A stretch of DNA of 38,662 nt, taken from contig NZ_JAHSQD010000020.1 of the NCBI RefSeq assembly GCF_020103755.1, positions 1-38,662 of the forward strand, read 5' to 3'. The stretch's first letter is position 1. Each line of letters opens with the position of its first letter. Positions 17,254-25,781 of this stretch are shown here, piece by piece. The notes beneath the pieces were generated by a model that saw nothing but the letters and a program-made list of their open reading frames with translations, did not search any database and was not told the origin of the DNA. This stretch comes from Streptomyces sp. LS1784. GTDB lineage: Bacteria; Actinomycetota; Actinomycetes; Streptomycetales; Streptomycetaceae. The translations under genes were made by a program, and so were the position numbers.

Positions 17254-18168
17254 GTGCACGACCACACCACCTCCACCACCGGCGCCGGTGAGGACGACCA
17301 CGTCTACCTCAGCCTCGTCGACTCCGCCCCCGGCCCCGAGGGCGAGGGCCGCTGGGCGTACGGGACGGGCTTCGCCGACCCGCTGCTCGGCGTGGACACC
17401 GCGCTGCCCGCCGGTCTGGACGGCGCCGACCTCGCCGCCTACTGCCAGATGCTGGGCGACGACGCCCTGGTCCTCGCGCAGCGGCTGATCGAGTGGTGCA
17501 CCCGGGCACCCGAACTCGAGGAGGAGGTCGCGCTGGCCAACCTGGGCCTCGATCTGCTCGGTCAGGCCCGGCTGCTGCTCACCCGGGCCGGCCAGGCGGA
17601 CGGCACCGGCCGGACCGAGGACGACCTGGCGTACTGGCGTGAGGAGCACGAGTTCCGCAACGTCCGCCTGGTGGAGACGCCGAACGGCGACTTCGCGTAC
17701 TCGATCGCCCGGCTGCTGCTGTTCGCCACCGCTCGCGGCGCCCTGTACGAGGCGCTGAGCGCGCACCCCGACCCGGTGCTGGCCGCGGTCGCCACCCGGG
17801 GCGTCAAGGAGCTGGCGTACCACCGGGAGTACGCCACCGCCTGGACGCTGCGCCTCGGTGACGGCACGCCGTACTCCGCCGAGCGGATGCAGGCCGGGCT
17901 GGATGCCGTCTGGCCGCTGCTGGAGGAACTGTTCACGGCGCACCCGGTGGAGCTGCGGGCGGGCGTCGACCCCGCGACCCTGCGCGACCCGGTGCTGCAC
18001 TCGCTCGCCGCCGTCCTCACCGAGGCCGGACTGACCGTGCCGGACGTGCCGCCGCTGGCCACCGTCCTCGGCCGGGCCGGCCGGGACGGCGTGCACACCG
18101 AGGCGCTCGGCCCGCTGCTCGCGGAGCTCCAGGTGGTGGCCCGAGCCCACCCGGGGGCGACATGGTGA
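17254..18168 (+). CDS. paaC: Phenylacetyl-CoA epoxidase structural subunit PaaC
   Basis: 304-residue ferritin-like subunit that pairs with PaaA but lacks a working metal site. Typical blocks are YCQMLGDDALVLAQRLIEWCTRAPELEEEVALANLGLDLLGQAR, EDDLAYWREEHEFRNVRLVETPNGDFA and KELAYHREYATAWTLRLGDGT. The GTG at 17254 has GGGGGAG about 5 bases upstream; an in-frame ATG at 17224, inside the end of paaB, is less likely. It overlaps paaD by 7 nt. Confidence 0.94.
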   Translation: MHDHTTSTTGAGEDDHVYLSLVDSAPGPEGEGRWAYGTGFADPLLGVDTALPAGLDGADLAAYCQMLGDDALVLAQRLIEWCTRAPELEEEVALANLGLDLLGQARLLLTRAGQADGTGRTEDDLAYWREEHEFRNVRLVETPNGDFAYSIARLLLFATARGALYEALSAHPDPVLAAVATRGVKELAYHREYATAWTLRLGDGTPYSAERMQAGLDAVWPLLEELFTAHPVELRAGVDPATLRDPVLHSLAAVLTEAGLTVPDVPPLATVLGRAGRDGVHTEALGPLLAELQVVARAHPGATW

Positions 18169-18746
18169 CGGGCGACGTCGCAACGGGTGACATCGTGACG
18201 GGCACGGCGGACCCGACGACCCGCGACTTGGCCTGGGCGGTCGCCGCAGCCGTCCCGGACCCGGAGCTGCCCATGCTCACCCTGGCCGACCTGGGCGTCC
18301 TGGCCGAGGTCGAGGTGGAAGGTGGCCGCGGCGCCGTGACCGCCTGGCTGACCCCGACCTACTCGGGTTGCCCCGCGGTCGCCGAGATGGCCGCCGACGT
18401 GGACCGTCGGCTGCGCGCGGCCGGGTACCCGGACGTCCGGGTGCGACTGCGGCTGGACCCGCCGTGGTCCACCGATCTGATCACCGCCGAGGGCCGCCGC
18501 AAGCTCGCCGAGGCGGGCATCGCCCCACCGCGCCCGACCGTCGTCGCCGCCGCGGCCGGACCGGTGGCGCTCACCCTCGGCCCGACCCGCACCGGAACCG
18601 CGACCGCGACCGCGCCCCCCGTGCCCTGCCCGCACTGCGGTGACGCCGACACGGAGGAGCTGTCCCGCTTCGGTTCCACCGCCTGCAAGGCGCTCTGGCG
18701 CTGCCGGGCCTGCCGCGAGCCGTTCGAACGCGTCAAGGAGATCTGA
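18162..18746 (+). CDS. paaD: PaaD, Fe-S maturation factor of the epoxidase
   Basis: 194-residue protein with a MIP18/DUF59 domain (AAVPDPELPMLTLADLGVL, TPTYSGCPAVAEMAADV) and a C-terminal zinc-ribbon-like part with two cysteine pairs, CPHC and CRAC. PaaD is needed for Fe-S assembly on the PaaE reductase. The ATG at 18162 or the GTG at 18165 can start it; both overlap the paaC stop. A Thr/Ala-rich linker joins the two domains. PaaE begins immediately after its stop codon. Confidence 0.93.
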   Translation: MVTGDVATGDIVTGTADPTTRDLAWAVAAAVPDPELPMLTLADLGVLAEVEVEGGRGAVTAWLTPTYSGCPAVAEMAADVDRRLRAAGYPDVRVRLRLDPPWSTDLITAEGRRKLAEAGIAPPRPTVVAAAAGPVALTLGPTRTGTATATAPPVPCPHCGDADTEELSRFGSTACKALWRCRACREPFERVKEI

Positions 18747-19934
18747 ATGCCCGCCGCTTCCCCCGCTGCCGCCTCCGCCACTCCCGCTTCCGCCGCCGGG
18801 GCCACCACCGGGTCCGCCCCCGACACCGAGGCGCCCGGCGTCCGCCCCGCCCGCCGTCCGACCTTCCACCGGCTGAGGATCGACCGGGTCGAGCGGCTCT
18901 GCGAGGACGCCGTCGCGGTGACCTTCGCGGTGCCGGACGGCCTGGCGGAGGAGTACGCCTTCCGCCCGGGGCAGACCCTGACCCTGCGCAAGCTGGTGGA
19001 CGGTTCCGACGAGCGCCGCTCGTACTCGATCTGCGCTCCGGTCGGCGGGCCGCTGCGGATCGCCGTGCGGGAGGTGCCCGGTGGGCTGTTCTCGCGCTGG
19101 CTGGTGCGCGAGGCGGAGCCGGGCGAGGAGGTGGAAGTCCTGACGCCCTCCGGCCTGTTCACTCCCGAGCTCGGCGTCCCGGCCGACCACGTGCTGCTCG
19201 CGGCCGGCTCCGGCATCACCCCGATGCTGTCGATCGCGGCCTCCGTGCTGGCTGCCGACCGCAGCTCCACCGTCACCCTGCTCTACGGCAACCGGCGCAG
19301 CGACACCGTGATGTTCGCGGACGAGCTGGCCGACCTGAAGGACCGCTACCTCGGCCGCTTCCAGCTGGTCCACGTGCTCTCCCGGGAGACCAGGGACGCC
19401 GAGCTGCTCAGCGGCCGGCTGGACCCGGAGCGGGTGCGCGCGCTGCTGGCGGCGCTGGTGGACGTCGGGAGCGTCGGGCACTGGTGGCTGTGCGGCCCGT
19501 TCGGCATGGTCGCCGGGGCGAAGGACCTGCTGGCCGAACTGGACGTGCCGGGCGAGCGGGTGCACCAGGAGCTGTTCCACGCCGAGGACGAGCCGCTCCC
19601 GGAGCGCGACGAGGACTGGGACCGGACCGACGGCGCGTCCGGCGGCGTGTCGGGCGCGCAGAGCGAGGTCACCGTCGTCCTCGACGGCCGCGGCAGCACG
19701 CTCTGCCTCCCGCGCGACCGCTCGATCCTGGACGGCGCCCAGCGCTCCCGCCCCGACCTGCCGTTCGCCTGCAAGGGCGGGGTGTGCGGCACCTGCCGCG
19801 CCCTGGTCACCGAGGGCGAGGTGGAGATGCGCCGCAACTTCGCGCTGGAGGAGAAGGAGCTGGCCGCCGGCTACGTCCTCACCTGCCAGGCCCGCCCGCT
19901 CACCGACCGGGTGACGGTCGACTACGACCGCTGA
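18747..19934 (+). CDS. paaE: PaaE, NADPH:ferredoxin-type reductase of the epoxidase
   Basis: 395-residue electron-transfer subunit that passes electrons from NADPH to the PaaA diiron centre. Domains in order: an Ala/Thr/Pro-rich N-terminus (1-35), FAD domain (RRSYSIC), NAD(P) domain (LLAAGSGITPML; WWLCGPFGM) and a C-terminal plant-type [2Fe-2S] ferredoxin with Cys342, Cys347, Cys350 and Cys380 (CKGGVCGTC, TCQA). It starts directly after the paaD TGA. The cluster ends here: paaF/G/H/J/Z/K for the later steps are not in the window. Its stop lies 3 bp from the stop of the convergent next gene. Confidence 0.94.
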   Translation: MPAASPAAASATPASAAGATTGSAPDTEAPGVRPARRPTFHRLRIDRVERLCEDAVAVTFAVPDGLAEEYAFRPGQTLTLRKLVDGSDERRSYSICAPVGGPLRIAVREVPGGLFSRWLVREAEPGEEVEVLTPSGLFTPELGVPADHVLLAAGSGITPMLSIAASVLAADRSSTVTLLYGNRRSDTVMFADELADLKDRYLGRFQLVHVLSRETRDAELLSGRLDPERVRALLAALVDVGSVGHWWLCGPFGMVAGAKDLLAELDVPGERVHQELFHAEDEPLPERDEDWDRTDGASGGVSGAQSEVTVVLDGRGSTLCLPRDRSILDGAQRSRPDLPFACKGGVCGTCRALVTEGEVEMRRNFALEEKELAAGYVLTCQARPLTDRVTVDYDR

Positions 19935-19937
19935 GCC

Positions 19938-21146
19938 TCAGACACCGGCGGGCTCCATCGCCGGGTCCCCGGGCGTCGGTTGTTCGGGCGTGAGTTCACC
20001 GAGCGCCGGGTTCCCGGGCATCGGTCCTCCGGGCGTCGGCCTCCCGAGTGCCGGGTCGCCGAGCAGCTTGACCAGGTCGTTGACGGCCGCGCGTCCGGCC
20101 CGGTTGGCGCCGACGGTGCTGGCGGACGGGCCGTAGCCGACCAGGTGGACCCGGGGGTCGGCGGTGGCGCGGGTGCCGGTGAGCGCGATGCCGCCGCCGG
20201 GGGAACGCAGCCCGAGCGGGGCGAGGTGCCCGACCTCGGGCCGGAAGCCGGTCGCCCAGACGATCGCGTCCACCGCCAGCTCCTCGTCGCCCCACGCGAC
20301 CCCGTGCTCGGTCAGGCGGTCGAACATCGGCCGGCGGTGCAGCGCGCCCAGCTCCTCGGCGCGCCGGTAGGCGACGGACGGGCCGAGCCCGGTCACGCTC
20401 ACCACGCTGCGTACGGGAAGGCCCTGCCGGACCCGCTCCTCGACCTTCGCCACCACCGCGCGCCCGTACTCGGGCGTGAACGGTCCGTCGTGGTAGACGG
20501 GTTCGGAGCGGGTGACCCACACCGTCTCGCCGACCGCCGCCACCTCCGACAGCACCTGGATCGCCGAGGCACCGCCGCCCACCACCAGCACGCGCTTGCC
20601 CGCGAACTCCTCGGGACCGCGGTACTCGGCATAGTGCAGCCGGCGGCCCGCGAAGTGGCCCGGGTAGTGCGGGAGGAAGGGACGCGTCCAGGTGCCGGTG
20701 GCGTTGATCAGCGCGCGGGTGGACCAGGTGCCGCGGTCGGTCTCGACCAGCAGCCGGGAGTCGGGGCTCCCGGACTCGGCGCGGACGGTGCGCACCGTGA
20801 CCGGGCGTACGACCGGGAGCGCGTGCCGGGCCTCGTACGCCGCGAAGTACTCCGGCACCACCTCGCGCGCGGGGGCCTCGGGGGCCGGCGGCGGGAGTTC
20901 GGCGTCGGGGAGGTCGTGGACGCCGTGCACGGTGGCCATCCGCAGGGACGGCGAGCGGTGCGTCCAGGCGCCGCCGGGTACGGCGTTGGCGTCGAGGACG
21001 ACGAAGCCGCCGACGACGCCCACCCGGTAGGGGGCGAAGCCGCGGCGGCGCAGGTGGTAGGCGGCGGACAGGCCCGCCTGCCCGGCGCCCACCACCAGGA
21101 CGTCCACGCGTTGCGGAACGCTGTTCGTTGCCCCGTAAACAGTCAC
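19938..21146 (-). CDS. FAD/NAD(P)-dependent monooxygenase-like oxidoreductase
   Basis: 402-residue flavoprotein with two dinucleotide folds: VDVLVVGAGQAGLSAAYHLRRRG (FAD, about 14-36) and KRVLVVGGGASAIQVLSEVA (NADPH, about 180-200). It also has a late ATG motif IVWATGFRPEV typical of the flavin-containing monooxygenase/CzcO group. Substrate is unknown; the close convergent position next to paaE does not imply a shared pathway. The GTG at 21146 lacks a clear ribosome site, so the start is uncertain by a few codons. The last 40 residues are repeats of GDPALGRPTPG type. Confidence 0.82.
   Translation of the reverse strand: MTVYGATNSVPQRVDVLVVGAGQAGLSAAYHLRRRGFAPYRVGVVGGFVVLDANAVPGGAWTHRSPSLRMATVHGVHDLPDAELPPPAPEAPAREVVPEYFAAYEARHALPVVRPVTVRTVRAESGSPDSRLLVETDRGTWSTRALINATGTWTRPFLPHYPGHFAGRRLHYAEYRGPEEFAGKRVLVVGGGASAIQVLSEVAAVGETVWVTRSEPVYHDGPFTPEYGRAVVAKVEERVRQGLPVRSVVSVTGLGPSVAYRRAEELGALHRRPMFDRLTEHGVAWGDEELAVDAIVWATGFRPEVGHLAPLGLRSPGGGIALTGTRATADPRVHLVGYGPSASTVGANRAGRAAVNDLVKLLGDPALGRPTPGGPMPGNPALGELTPEQPTPGDPAMEPAGV
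19950..20060 (-). repeat. Pro/Gly repeat tail of the monooxygenase-like protein
   Basis: About 110 bp of imperfect 27-33-bp repeats encode three or four units resembling GDPALG-RPTPGGPMPG, GNPALG-ELTPEQPTPG and GDPAMEPAG. They lie beyond the conserved fold and probably form a flexible tail. Confidence 0.65.
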
Positions 21147-21231
21147 GCCCGTGAAACATCGGAACCCCGGCGGCTGTTCCCGCAGGGGTTCGTCGGCGGA
21201 ACGTGACCGGGGGCGCGTGACCGCAGGGGCG

Positions 21232-21603
21232 TCAGGCGGCCGGGGAGATCACCGCGGCGGTGCCGTAGGCGCAGACCTCGGTGCCGACGTCAGCCGCCTC
21301 CGTGACGTCGAAGCGCATCATCAGGACGGCGTTGCCGCCGCGCGCCTTGGTCTGCTCGATCAGGCGCTGCATCGCCTCGTTGCGGCTCTCGACCAGGGTC
21401 TTCGTCAGACCGCGCAGCTCGCCACCGATCAGCGACTTCAGACCGGCGCCGATCTGGCTGCCTAGGTGGCGGCTGCGGACGGTCAGCCCGAAGACCTCGC
21501 CGATCACGTGGTCGACGCGGAAGCCGGGGATGTCGTTGGTGGTCACGACCAGGACGTCGGCGTTCGGGCCCTGCCCGCCGCCGTACTCGTTGATGTCTGC
21601 CAT
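21232..21603 (-). CDS. YbjQ/UPF0145 family protein
   Basis: 123-residue protein with the conserved pattern VLVVTTNDIPGFRVDHVIGEVFGLTVRSRHLG, RNEAMQRLIEQTKARGGNAVLMMRFDV and VCAYGTAAVI. The family forms pentamers and is annotated as heavy-metal binding, but its function is not established. The ATG at 21603 (MADINEYGGGQ) is preferred; one 9 nt upstream has no room for a ribosome site. It is divergent from the acidic hypothetical gene, with 126 bp between them. Confidence 0.9.
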   Translation of the reverse strand: MADINEYGGGQGPNADVLVVTTNDIPGFRVDHVIGEVFGLTVRSRHLGSQIGAGLKSLIGGELRGLTKTLVESRNEAMQRLIEQTKARGGNAVLMMRFDVTEAADVGTEVCAYGTAAVISPAA

Positions 21604-21729
21604 GGGACGCATCCTGCCAAAGTTCCTGCGTCCGAGTGAGCCAGGCGGGGCCGGGTGGTGGCCGAGAAGGCATCCGGAAGCTGGTCCGGACCGGTGATCG
21701 GGGGACCGAAAGGCCGTACCGTTAGCCCC

Positions 21730-22659
21730 ATGGGCGAGCGAAGCGATCATCCACAGGGGCCGGGCGCGGCGGAGGACTCCGGTGCGCAGGAGATCGAGGC
21801 GACGGTGGTGCTGGGCCTGCGGATCACCGACTGGCCGGCCCTGCGCGCGGCCGCGATCAGGGCCGTCGAGGAACTGGACTTCGAGGGCATCGACCCGGCC
21901 GGCCAGCGCCGCGAACTGCTGCGCGAGGTCGCCGAGGACGCCAACGCGGCGCTCGGCGCGCTGCTGCATCCGGACCGGCTGGTGGCCGCCATCCCCGGGG
22001 TCGAGGCGATCGGCGGCACGCTGGAGATCAGCGTCACCGAGGACTTCACACCCGACTTCGCCGACCTGTTCCCGCTGGAGGGCGACGAGGAGGAGGGCGG
22101 CGCGGGCGCGGACTGGACGCTCACCCCACGCACCGCCTGCCTGCTCCACGCCCAGCTGATCGGCCTGGCCGACGCCGCGTACGACGACTTCGACGAGCAC
22201 GGGGACGAGCCGGTCGCCGACGGCGAGGACACGGACTGGACGGTCTTCGCCCGGCTTCCCCAGCGCACCTGGCGGATGCACCGGGGCTGGCGCCGCGCGA
22301 TGGCCCGCGCCTTCGACGACCTCGCCGACGACCTCGCGCTCGGCGAGTGGCCGCTGCCGCGCTGCCTGGCCGAGGAGCTCGCGCTGCGGATGGCCCTGGT
22401 GGACGCCCGGGCCCTGCTCGTCGCGCAGCCCGAGTCGGTGGCGGACATGATGGGAGACCTTCCGGCCGACCTGTACGACTACGACTGGGACGGCTGCCAC
22501 GACGAGCTGTTCGGCGTCTACGGGCCGGACGACGGCGACCCGGAGCTGGGGGCGGAGCAGCGCACGGAGACGCTGCTGGCGGCCACCCACCCGGAGGGCT
22601 GGTTCCTGATGTACGAGGACGCGGAGGAGCGGGACCCGCAGCGCGGCTACCGGCGCTGA
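21730..22659 (+). CDS. Hypothetical acidic protein
   Basis: 309 residues, strongly acidic (EGDEEEGG, YDDFDEHGDEPVADGEDTDW, YDYDWDGCHDELFGVYGPDDGDPE), without a signal peptide or membrane helix. I do not recognise a family. Codon bias is fully normal, so it is a real gene. A TACCGT box ends 7 nt before the ATG at 21730 and there is no ribosome site, so the mRNA is probably leaderless. It lies upstream of a TPR-like gene and a peptidyl-tRNA hydrolase in the same direction, each seemingly with its own promoter. Confidence 0.8.
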   Translation: MGERSDHPQGPGAAEDSGAQEIEATVVLGLRITDWPALRAAAIRAVEELDFEGIDPAGQRRELLREVAEDANAALGALLHPDRLVAAIPGVEAIGGTLEISVTEDFTPDFADLFPLEGDEEEGGAGADWTLTPRTACLLHAQLIGLADAAYDDFDEHGDEPVADGEDTDWTVFARLPQRTWRMHRGWRRAMARAFDDLADDLALGEWPLPRCLAEELALRMALVDARALLVAQPESVADMMGDLPADLYDYDWDGCHDELFGVYGPDDGDPELGAEQRTETLLAATHPEGWFLMYEDAEERDPQRGYRR

Positions 22660-22758
22660 CGGGAGGTTGCGCCGCCGGGCCGGGCCGTGCGGGGCGCCGG
22701 GCCCCGTGGCCACCGCCCGGGTCGGGCGGTCCGGCGAATCGGCGGTTAGGCTGCGGGC

Positions 22759-23331
22759 ATGTCCGATGTGCCCGGCATGCGTGATCCGTCCCCCGAGGGC
22801 TCCGACGGTGCTTCCGGAAGTCCCGATGGTCCTGACGGTGTGGATGGGGCGGATGGGGCCAACAGGGCGCCGGGCGGTGCGGAGGAGGCGGCGCTGGCCC
22901 TGATCGCGCTCGGGCTGGACGGGGCCCAGGCGGCGCAGCACGGCCGGACGGCCGAGGCCCGGGCCGGCTTCGAGGCGCTCTGGGAGGCGCTGGGGGATCA
23001 GAACGTCTTTCACCGCTGCGTCGTCGCCCACTACCTGGCCGACCTGCAGGACGACCCGCGCGCCGAGCTCGAATGGGACCGGCGGGCCCTGGCCGCCGCC
23101 GACTCGCTCGGCACCGGGCGTGCCCGGACGTACGAGTCGGCCCTCCAGGTGCGGGCCTTCTACCCCTCGCTGCACCTCAACCTGGCTTCGGACCACCTCA
23201 AGCTCGGCGAGCCGGACCTCGCCCGCGACCAGCTCGAACGGGCCGTGCGCAGTCTGGACGCGCTGCCCGAGGGCGTGTACAGCGCGAGCATCCGGACGGC
23301 GGTGGACGAGCTGCGGCAGCGGCTGAGGTGA
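22759..23331 (+). CDS. TPR-like hypothetical protein
   Basis: 190 residues. After a Gly/Asp/Ser/Pro-rich N-terminus with GPDG/GVDGADG repeats (about 10-40), the rest is helical with tetratricopeptide-like pairs: HGRTAEARAGFEALWEALGD, HYLADLQDDPRAELEWDRRALAAAD and HLKLGEPDLARDQLERAVRSLDALPEG. The fold suggests a protein-binding role, not an enzyme. TAGGCT ends 6 nt before the ATG at 22759 and there is no ribosome site, so it is probably leaderless. Confidence 0.78.
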   Translation: MSDVPGMRDPSPEGSDGASGSPDGPDGVDGADGANRAPGGAEEAALALIALGLDGAQAAQHGRTAEARAGFEALWEALGDQNVFHRCVVAHYLADLQDDPRAELEWDRRALAAADSLGTGRARTYESALQVRAFYPSLHLNLASDHLKLGEPDLARDQLERAVRSLDALPEGVYSASIRTAVDELRQRLR

Positions 23332-23377
23332 ACGGGGGCGGGCGAGTCGGGCGGGGCGGGGCTGGCATCCTGGACTG

Positions 23378-24154
23378 GTGACTTCTCCTTCCGATGCTCC
23401 GACTTCCGCTTCTGTGACCCCTTCTTCGACCCTGCACTCCGTGTCTCCCGCTCCCGTGGCAGATCCCGGCGACGCCCCGGAGCGCGAGGACCGCGACGAG
23501 CGGCCGCAGTACGTGCTGCCGCTGGTCGTCCGGATGGAGCGGGCCACTCCGCCGGGCCGGACGGACGCGCTGGAGACCTCGGCGCGGGCGGTACTCACGC
23601 TGCTGGCCGACCCGCGGGTGACCGAGGCGGACGGCGAGTGGGCGGAGCGGGTCGCGGCCTGGGAGGACGCCCGGATCCGCAAGGTGGTCCGGCGGGCCCG
23701 GGGCGGGGAGTGGCGTCGCGCGGGCGAGCTGCCGGGTGTCACGGTGCACGGGCGGGAGGCCGAGGTGCGGGTGTTCCCGCCGATCCCGCTGGACGGCTGG
23801 CCGAAGGACCTGGCCAAGCTCCAGGTGTCCGGGACGGACCTGGAGGAGACGGCCGAGGCCGGCGCGCCCGAGCCGGGGCTGCCGGTGCTGTGGCTCAATC
23901 CGGAGCTGGAGATGAGCGCGGGAAAGACGATGGCGCAGACCGGCCACGCCGCCCAGCTCGCCTGGTGGCGGCTGGACGACGCACAGCGCAAGGAGTGGGC
24001 CGAGGCCGGCTTCGCGCTGGCGGTCCGGACGGCCTCGCCGGAGGTGTGGGAGGAGCTCGTCCGCAGCGGGCTGCCGGTGGTCCAGGACGCGGGCTTCACC
24101 GAGATCGCGCCGGGCAGCTGCACGGTGATCGCGGAGCACCCGGCGCTGCGGTGA
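23378..24154 (+). CDS. Pth2-type peptidyl-tRNA hydrolase domain protein
   Basis: 258 residues. The C-terminal 90 residues or so match the archaeal/eukaryal-type Pth2 fold: LWLNPELEMSAGKTMAQTGHAAQLAWW (the Lys and Gly-His of the active region), then the Leu-Val-rich GLPVVQDAGFTEIAPGSCTVIA. Pth2 releases peptides from stalled peptidyl-tRNA. The N-terminal 140 residues (PQYVLPLVVRMERATPPG... VRVFPPIPLDGWPKDLAKLQ) look like a partner domain found with it in actinobacteria; its role is unknown. The GTG at 23378 has no ribosome site, and a TGGCAT box 9 nt upstream may give a leaderless mRNA. Confidence 0.78.
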   Translation: MTSPSDAPTSASVTPSSTLHSVSPAPVADPGDAPEREDRDERPQYVLPLVVRMERATPPGRTDALETSARAVLTLLADPRVTEADGEWAERVAAWEDARIRKVVRRARGGEWRRAGELPGVTVHGREAEVRVFPPIPLDGWPKDLAKLQVSGTDLEETAEAGAPEPGLPVLWLNPELEMSAGKTMAQTGHAAQLAWWRLDDAQRKEWAEAGFALAVRTASPEVWEELVRSGLPVVQDAGFTEIAPGSCTVIAEHPALR

Positions 24155-24170
24155 CGGGTGTGGCGGACGG

Positions 24171-24217
24171 CAGCTGACAGTCGCCGGGGAACGCTGTTCC
24201 TTGCCGGCCGTCAGCTG
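24171..24217. terminator. Bidirectional terminator-like stem-loop (element D)
   Basis: Outer arms CAGCTGAC/GTCAGCTG, middle arms GCCGG/CCGGC and inner hairpin GGAAC-gct-GTTCC nest in one 47-base structure. It sits between the convergent Pth2 and ABC permease genes and includes the permease stop codon. The outer arm matches the CAGCTGACAG part of elements A and C, but the ATTT..AAAT core is replaced. Confidence 0.65.
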
Positions 24218-24954
24218 TGTTCGTACCGCCGCATCGCCCGCAACCCGCCGTAGACCGCCGACGCCGTCCAGAGCGCCATGATCAGCAGCCCGGTCCAGTG
24301 GCCGTAGTGGATGCCCGGCTCGGTCTGGGTGCGCATCGCGTACAGCCCGGCCCGGTCGGGCAGGAACTGGCCGAGCTCGCGGACACCGGGGATGGCGGCC
24401 AGCCAGGTGGTGCCCAGGAACACCATCGGGGTCAGCAGGCCGAGCGCGGCGCTGAAGTTGCCCAGCATCGCGGTCAGTCCGAGGCAGAGCAGCACCATCA
24501 TCGGGTGGTACAGCACGCCGGCCAGGAAGCTGCGGGCCAGGCCCGGGGTGGAGAGGTCCAGTCCGGCGGTGGTGCCGACGGCCAGGAACGAACCCGCCGT
24601 CGAGGCCGGCCCGAGCAGCAGGCCCAGCCCGGCGCCGAGTGCGAGCTTGGCGCCGTACAGCCGGCCGCGCCGGGGGACGGCGGTGAGCGAAGCGCCGATC
24701 ATGCGGGTGTTGAACTCCTGCCCCATCAGCAGGATGCCGAGGCAGGCCACCGCGACGTGACCGAAGAGCAGTCCGTAGAAGATCCCGCCGGCCGGGTCCT
24801 CGCCGGGCGTGTGGTCCTTCGCCCCGTAGGCGGCACTGACGGCCGCAGTGATGCCGACAGTCAGTGCCAGGGCGACCAGTGGGGCCGCCCACTGTGAGGG
24901 CAGAGTGGTGAACTTGACCCGTTCGGCGCGCAGGGCGTCGGTCATCGTGCTCAT
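24211..24954 (-). CDS. ABC-2-type transporter permease, copy 2
   Basis: 247-residue membrane protein with about six helices. It begins with the cytosolic start typical of ABC-2 exporter permeases (MSTMTDALRAERVKFTTLPSQWAAPLVALALT) and has GQEFNTRMIGASLTAVPRRGRLYGAKLALGAGLGL in the middle. It is clearly a paralogue of the next gene upstream. The ATG at 24954 has GGGAGG 6-11 bases upstream. It is the last gene of the ATPase-permease-permease unit, so the exporter probably has a heterodimeric membrane part. Confidence 0.87.
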   Translation of the reverse strand: MSTMTDALRAERVKFTTLPSQWAAPLVALALTVGITAAVSAAYGAKDHTPGEDPAGGIFYGLLFGHVAVACLGILLMGQEFNTRMIGASLTAVPRRGRLYGAKLALGAGLGLLLGPASTAGSFLAVGTTAGLDLSTPGLARSFLAGVLYHPMMVLLCLGLTAMLGNFSAALGLLTPMVFLGTTWLAAIPGVRELGQFLPDRAGLYAMRTQTEPGIHYGHWTGLLIMALWTASAVYGGLRAMRRYEHS

Positions 24955-24983
24955 GCTTCCTCCCATCTCCTTTTCGCCCGATG

Positions 24984-25781
24984 TCACTTGGTACGCCGCA
25001 GGGCGCGCAGGCCGCCGTATGCAGCCAGCGCCGTCCAGAGCGCCGTGATCAGCAGTCCGGTCCAGTGGCCGTAGACGACCTGCGGGTCGTCGGCGTACCG
25101 CAGGGCGTACTGGCCGGCCCGGTCGGGCAGGAACTGGACCACTCGGCGGACCCCGGGCACGCCGCCGAGCAGCGGCGAGAGCAGGAAGACGGTCGGTACC
25201 AGCACCCCCATGGCGGCGGTGAGGTTGCCGAGCAGCGCGGTCACCCCGAGACAGAACACCACCAGCAGCGCCTGGTAGAGCACGCCGGCGGCGGCGCTGC
25301 GGGCGAGGGCCGGCCCGTCCCAGGCGCCCGGGACGGTGGCCGCGTACCCGGCGAAGGAGCCCGCCGTGCCGAGTGCACCGACGGCGAGGCCGACCAGTGC
25401 GCCGAGCGCGAGCTTGGCGCCGTACAGTCGGCCGCGCCGGGGGACGGCGGTGAGCGAGATGCCGATCATGCGGGTGTTGAACTCCTGCCCGATCAACAGG
25501 ATGCCGAAGCAGGTCAGGGCCGCCTGGCCGAAGTTGAGCCCGTAGAAGATTCCGAGGCTCGGGTCGTCGGTGAGGTTGTGGTCCTTGCCGCGGAGGGCCG
25601 CGCCGACGGCTGTGGTGACCCCGGCGGTGAACACCAGGGCGAGCAGCGGGGTGACCCAGAGCGAGCGGAGGGTGGTGAGCTTGATCCGCTCGGCGCGGAA
25701 GGCATTGACGGCGGGCGTCACGGCGGGAGTCGCGACTGGGGTCACGGCGGGCGTCACGGCCGGGGCCGTCGGCGCGTTCAT
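24984..25781 (-). CDS. ABC-2-type transporter permease, copy 1
   Basis: 265-residue membrane protein with about six helices. AFRAERIKLTTLRSLWVTPLLALVFTAGV, then GKDHNLTDDPSLGIFYGLNFGQ and GQEFNTRMIGISLTAVPRRGRLYGAKLALGA, closely match copy 2. The first 25 residues are an unusual (A)VTPAVTP repeat, absent from copy 2. The ATG at 25781 overlaps the ATPase stop in ATGA. The substrate is unknown. A divergent two-component pair suggests a peptide or drug exporter induced by its ligand. Confidence 0.87.
   Translation of the reverse strand: MNAPTAPAVTPAVTPVATPAVTPAVNAFRAERIKLTTLRSLWVTPLLALVFTAGVTTAVGAALRGKDHNLTDDPSLGIFYGLNFGQAALTCFGILLIGQEFNTRMIGISLTAVPRRGRLYGAKLALGALVGLAVGALGTAGSFAGYAATVPGAWDGPALARSAAAGVLYQALLVVFCLGVTALLGNLTAAMGVLVPTVFLLSPLLGGVPGVRRVVQFLPDRAGQYALRYADDPQVVYGHWTGLLITALWTALAAYGGLRALRRTK
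25701..25775 (-). repeat. VTPA repeats at the start of permease copy 1
   Basis: GTGACGCCCGCC-like 12-15-bp units repeat about five times and encode PAVTPAVTPVATPAVTPAV at the N-terminus. Permease copy 2 has nothing similar, so the repeat arose after the duplication. Confidence 0.65.

Noticed and set aside
21232-24123. 963-codon minus-strand frame covering three plus-strand genes
   Set aside because: Only its last 123 codons (YbjQ, 21232-21603) are real. The rest is antisense to genes with normal codon bias and has no domain character.
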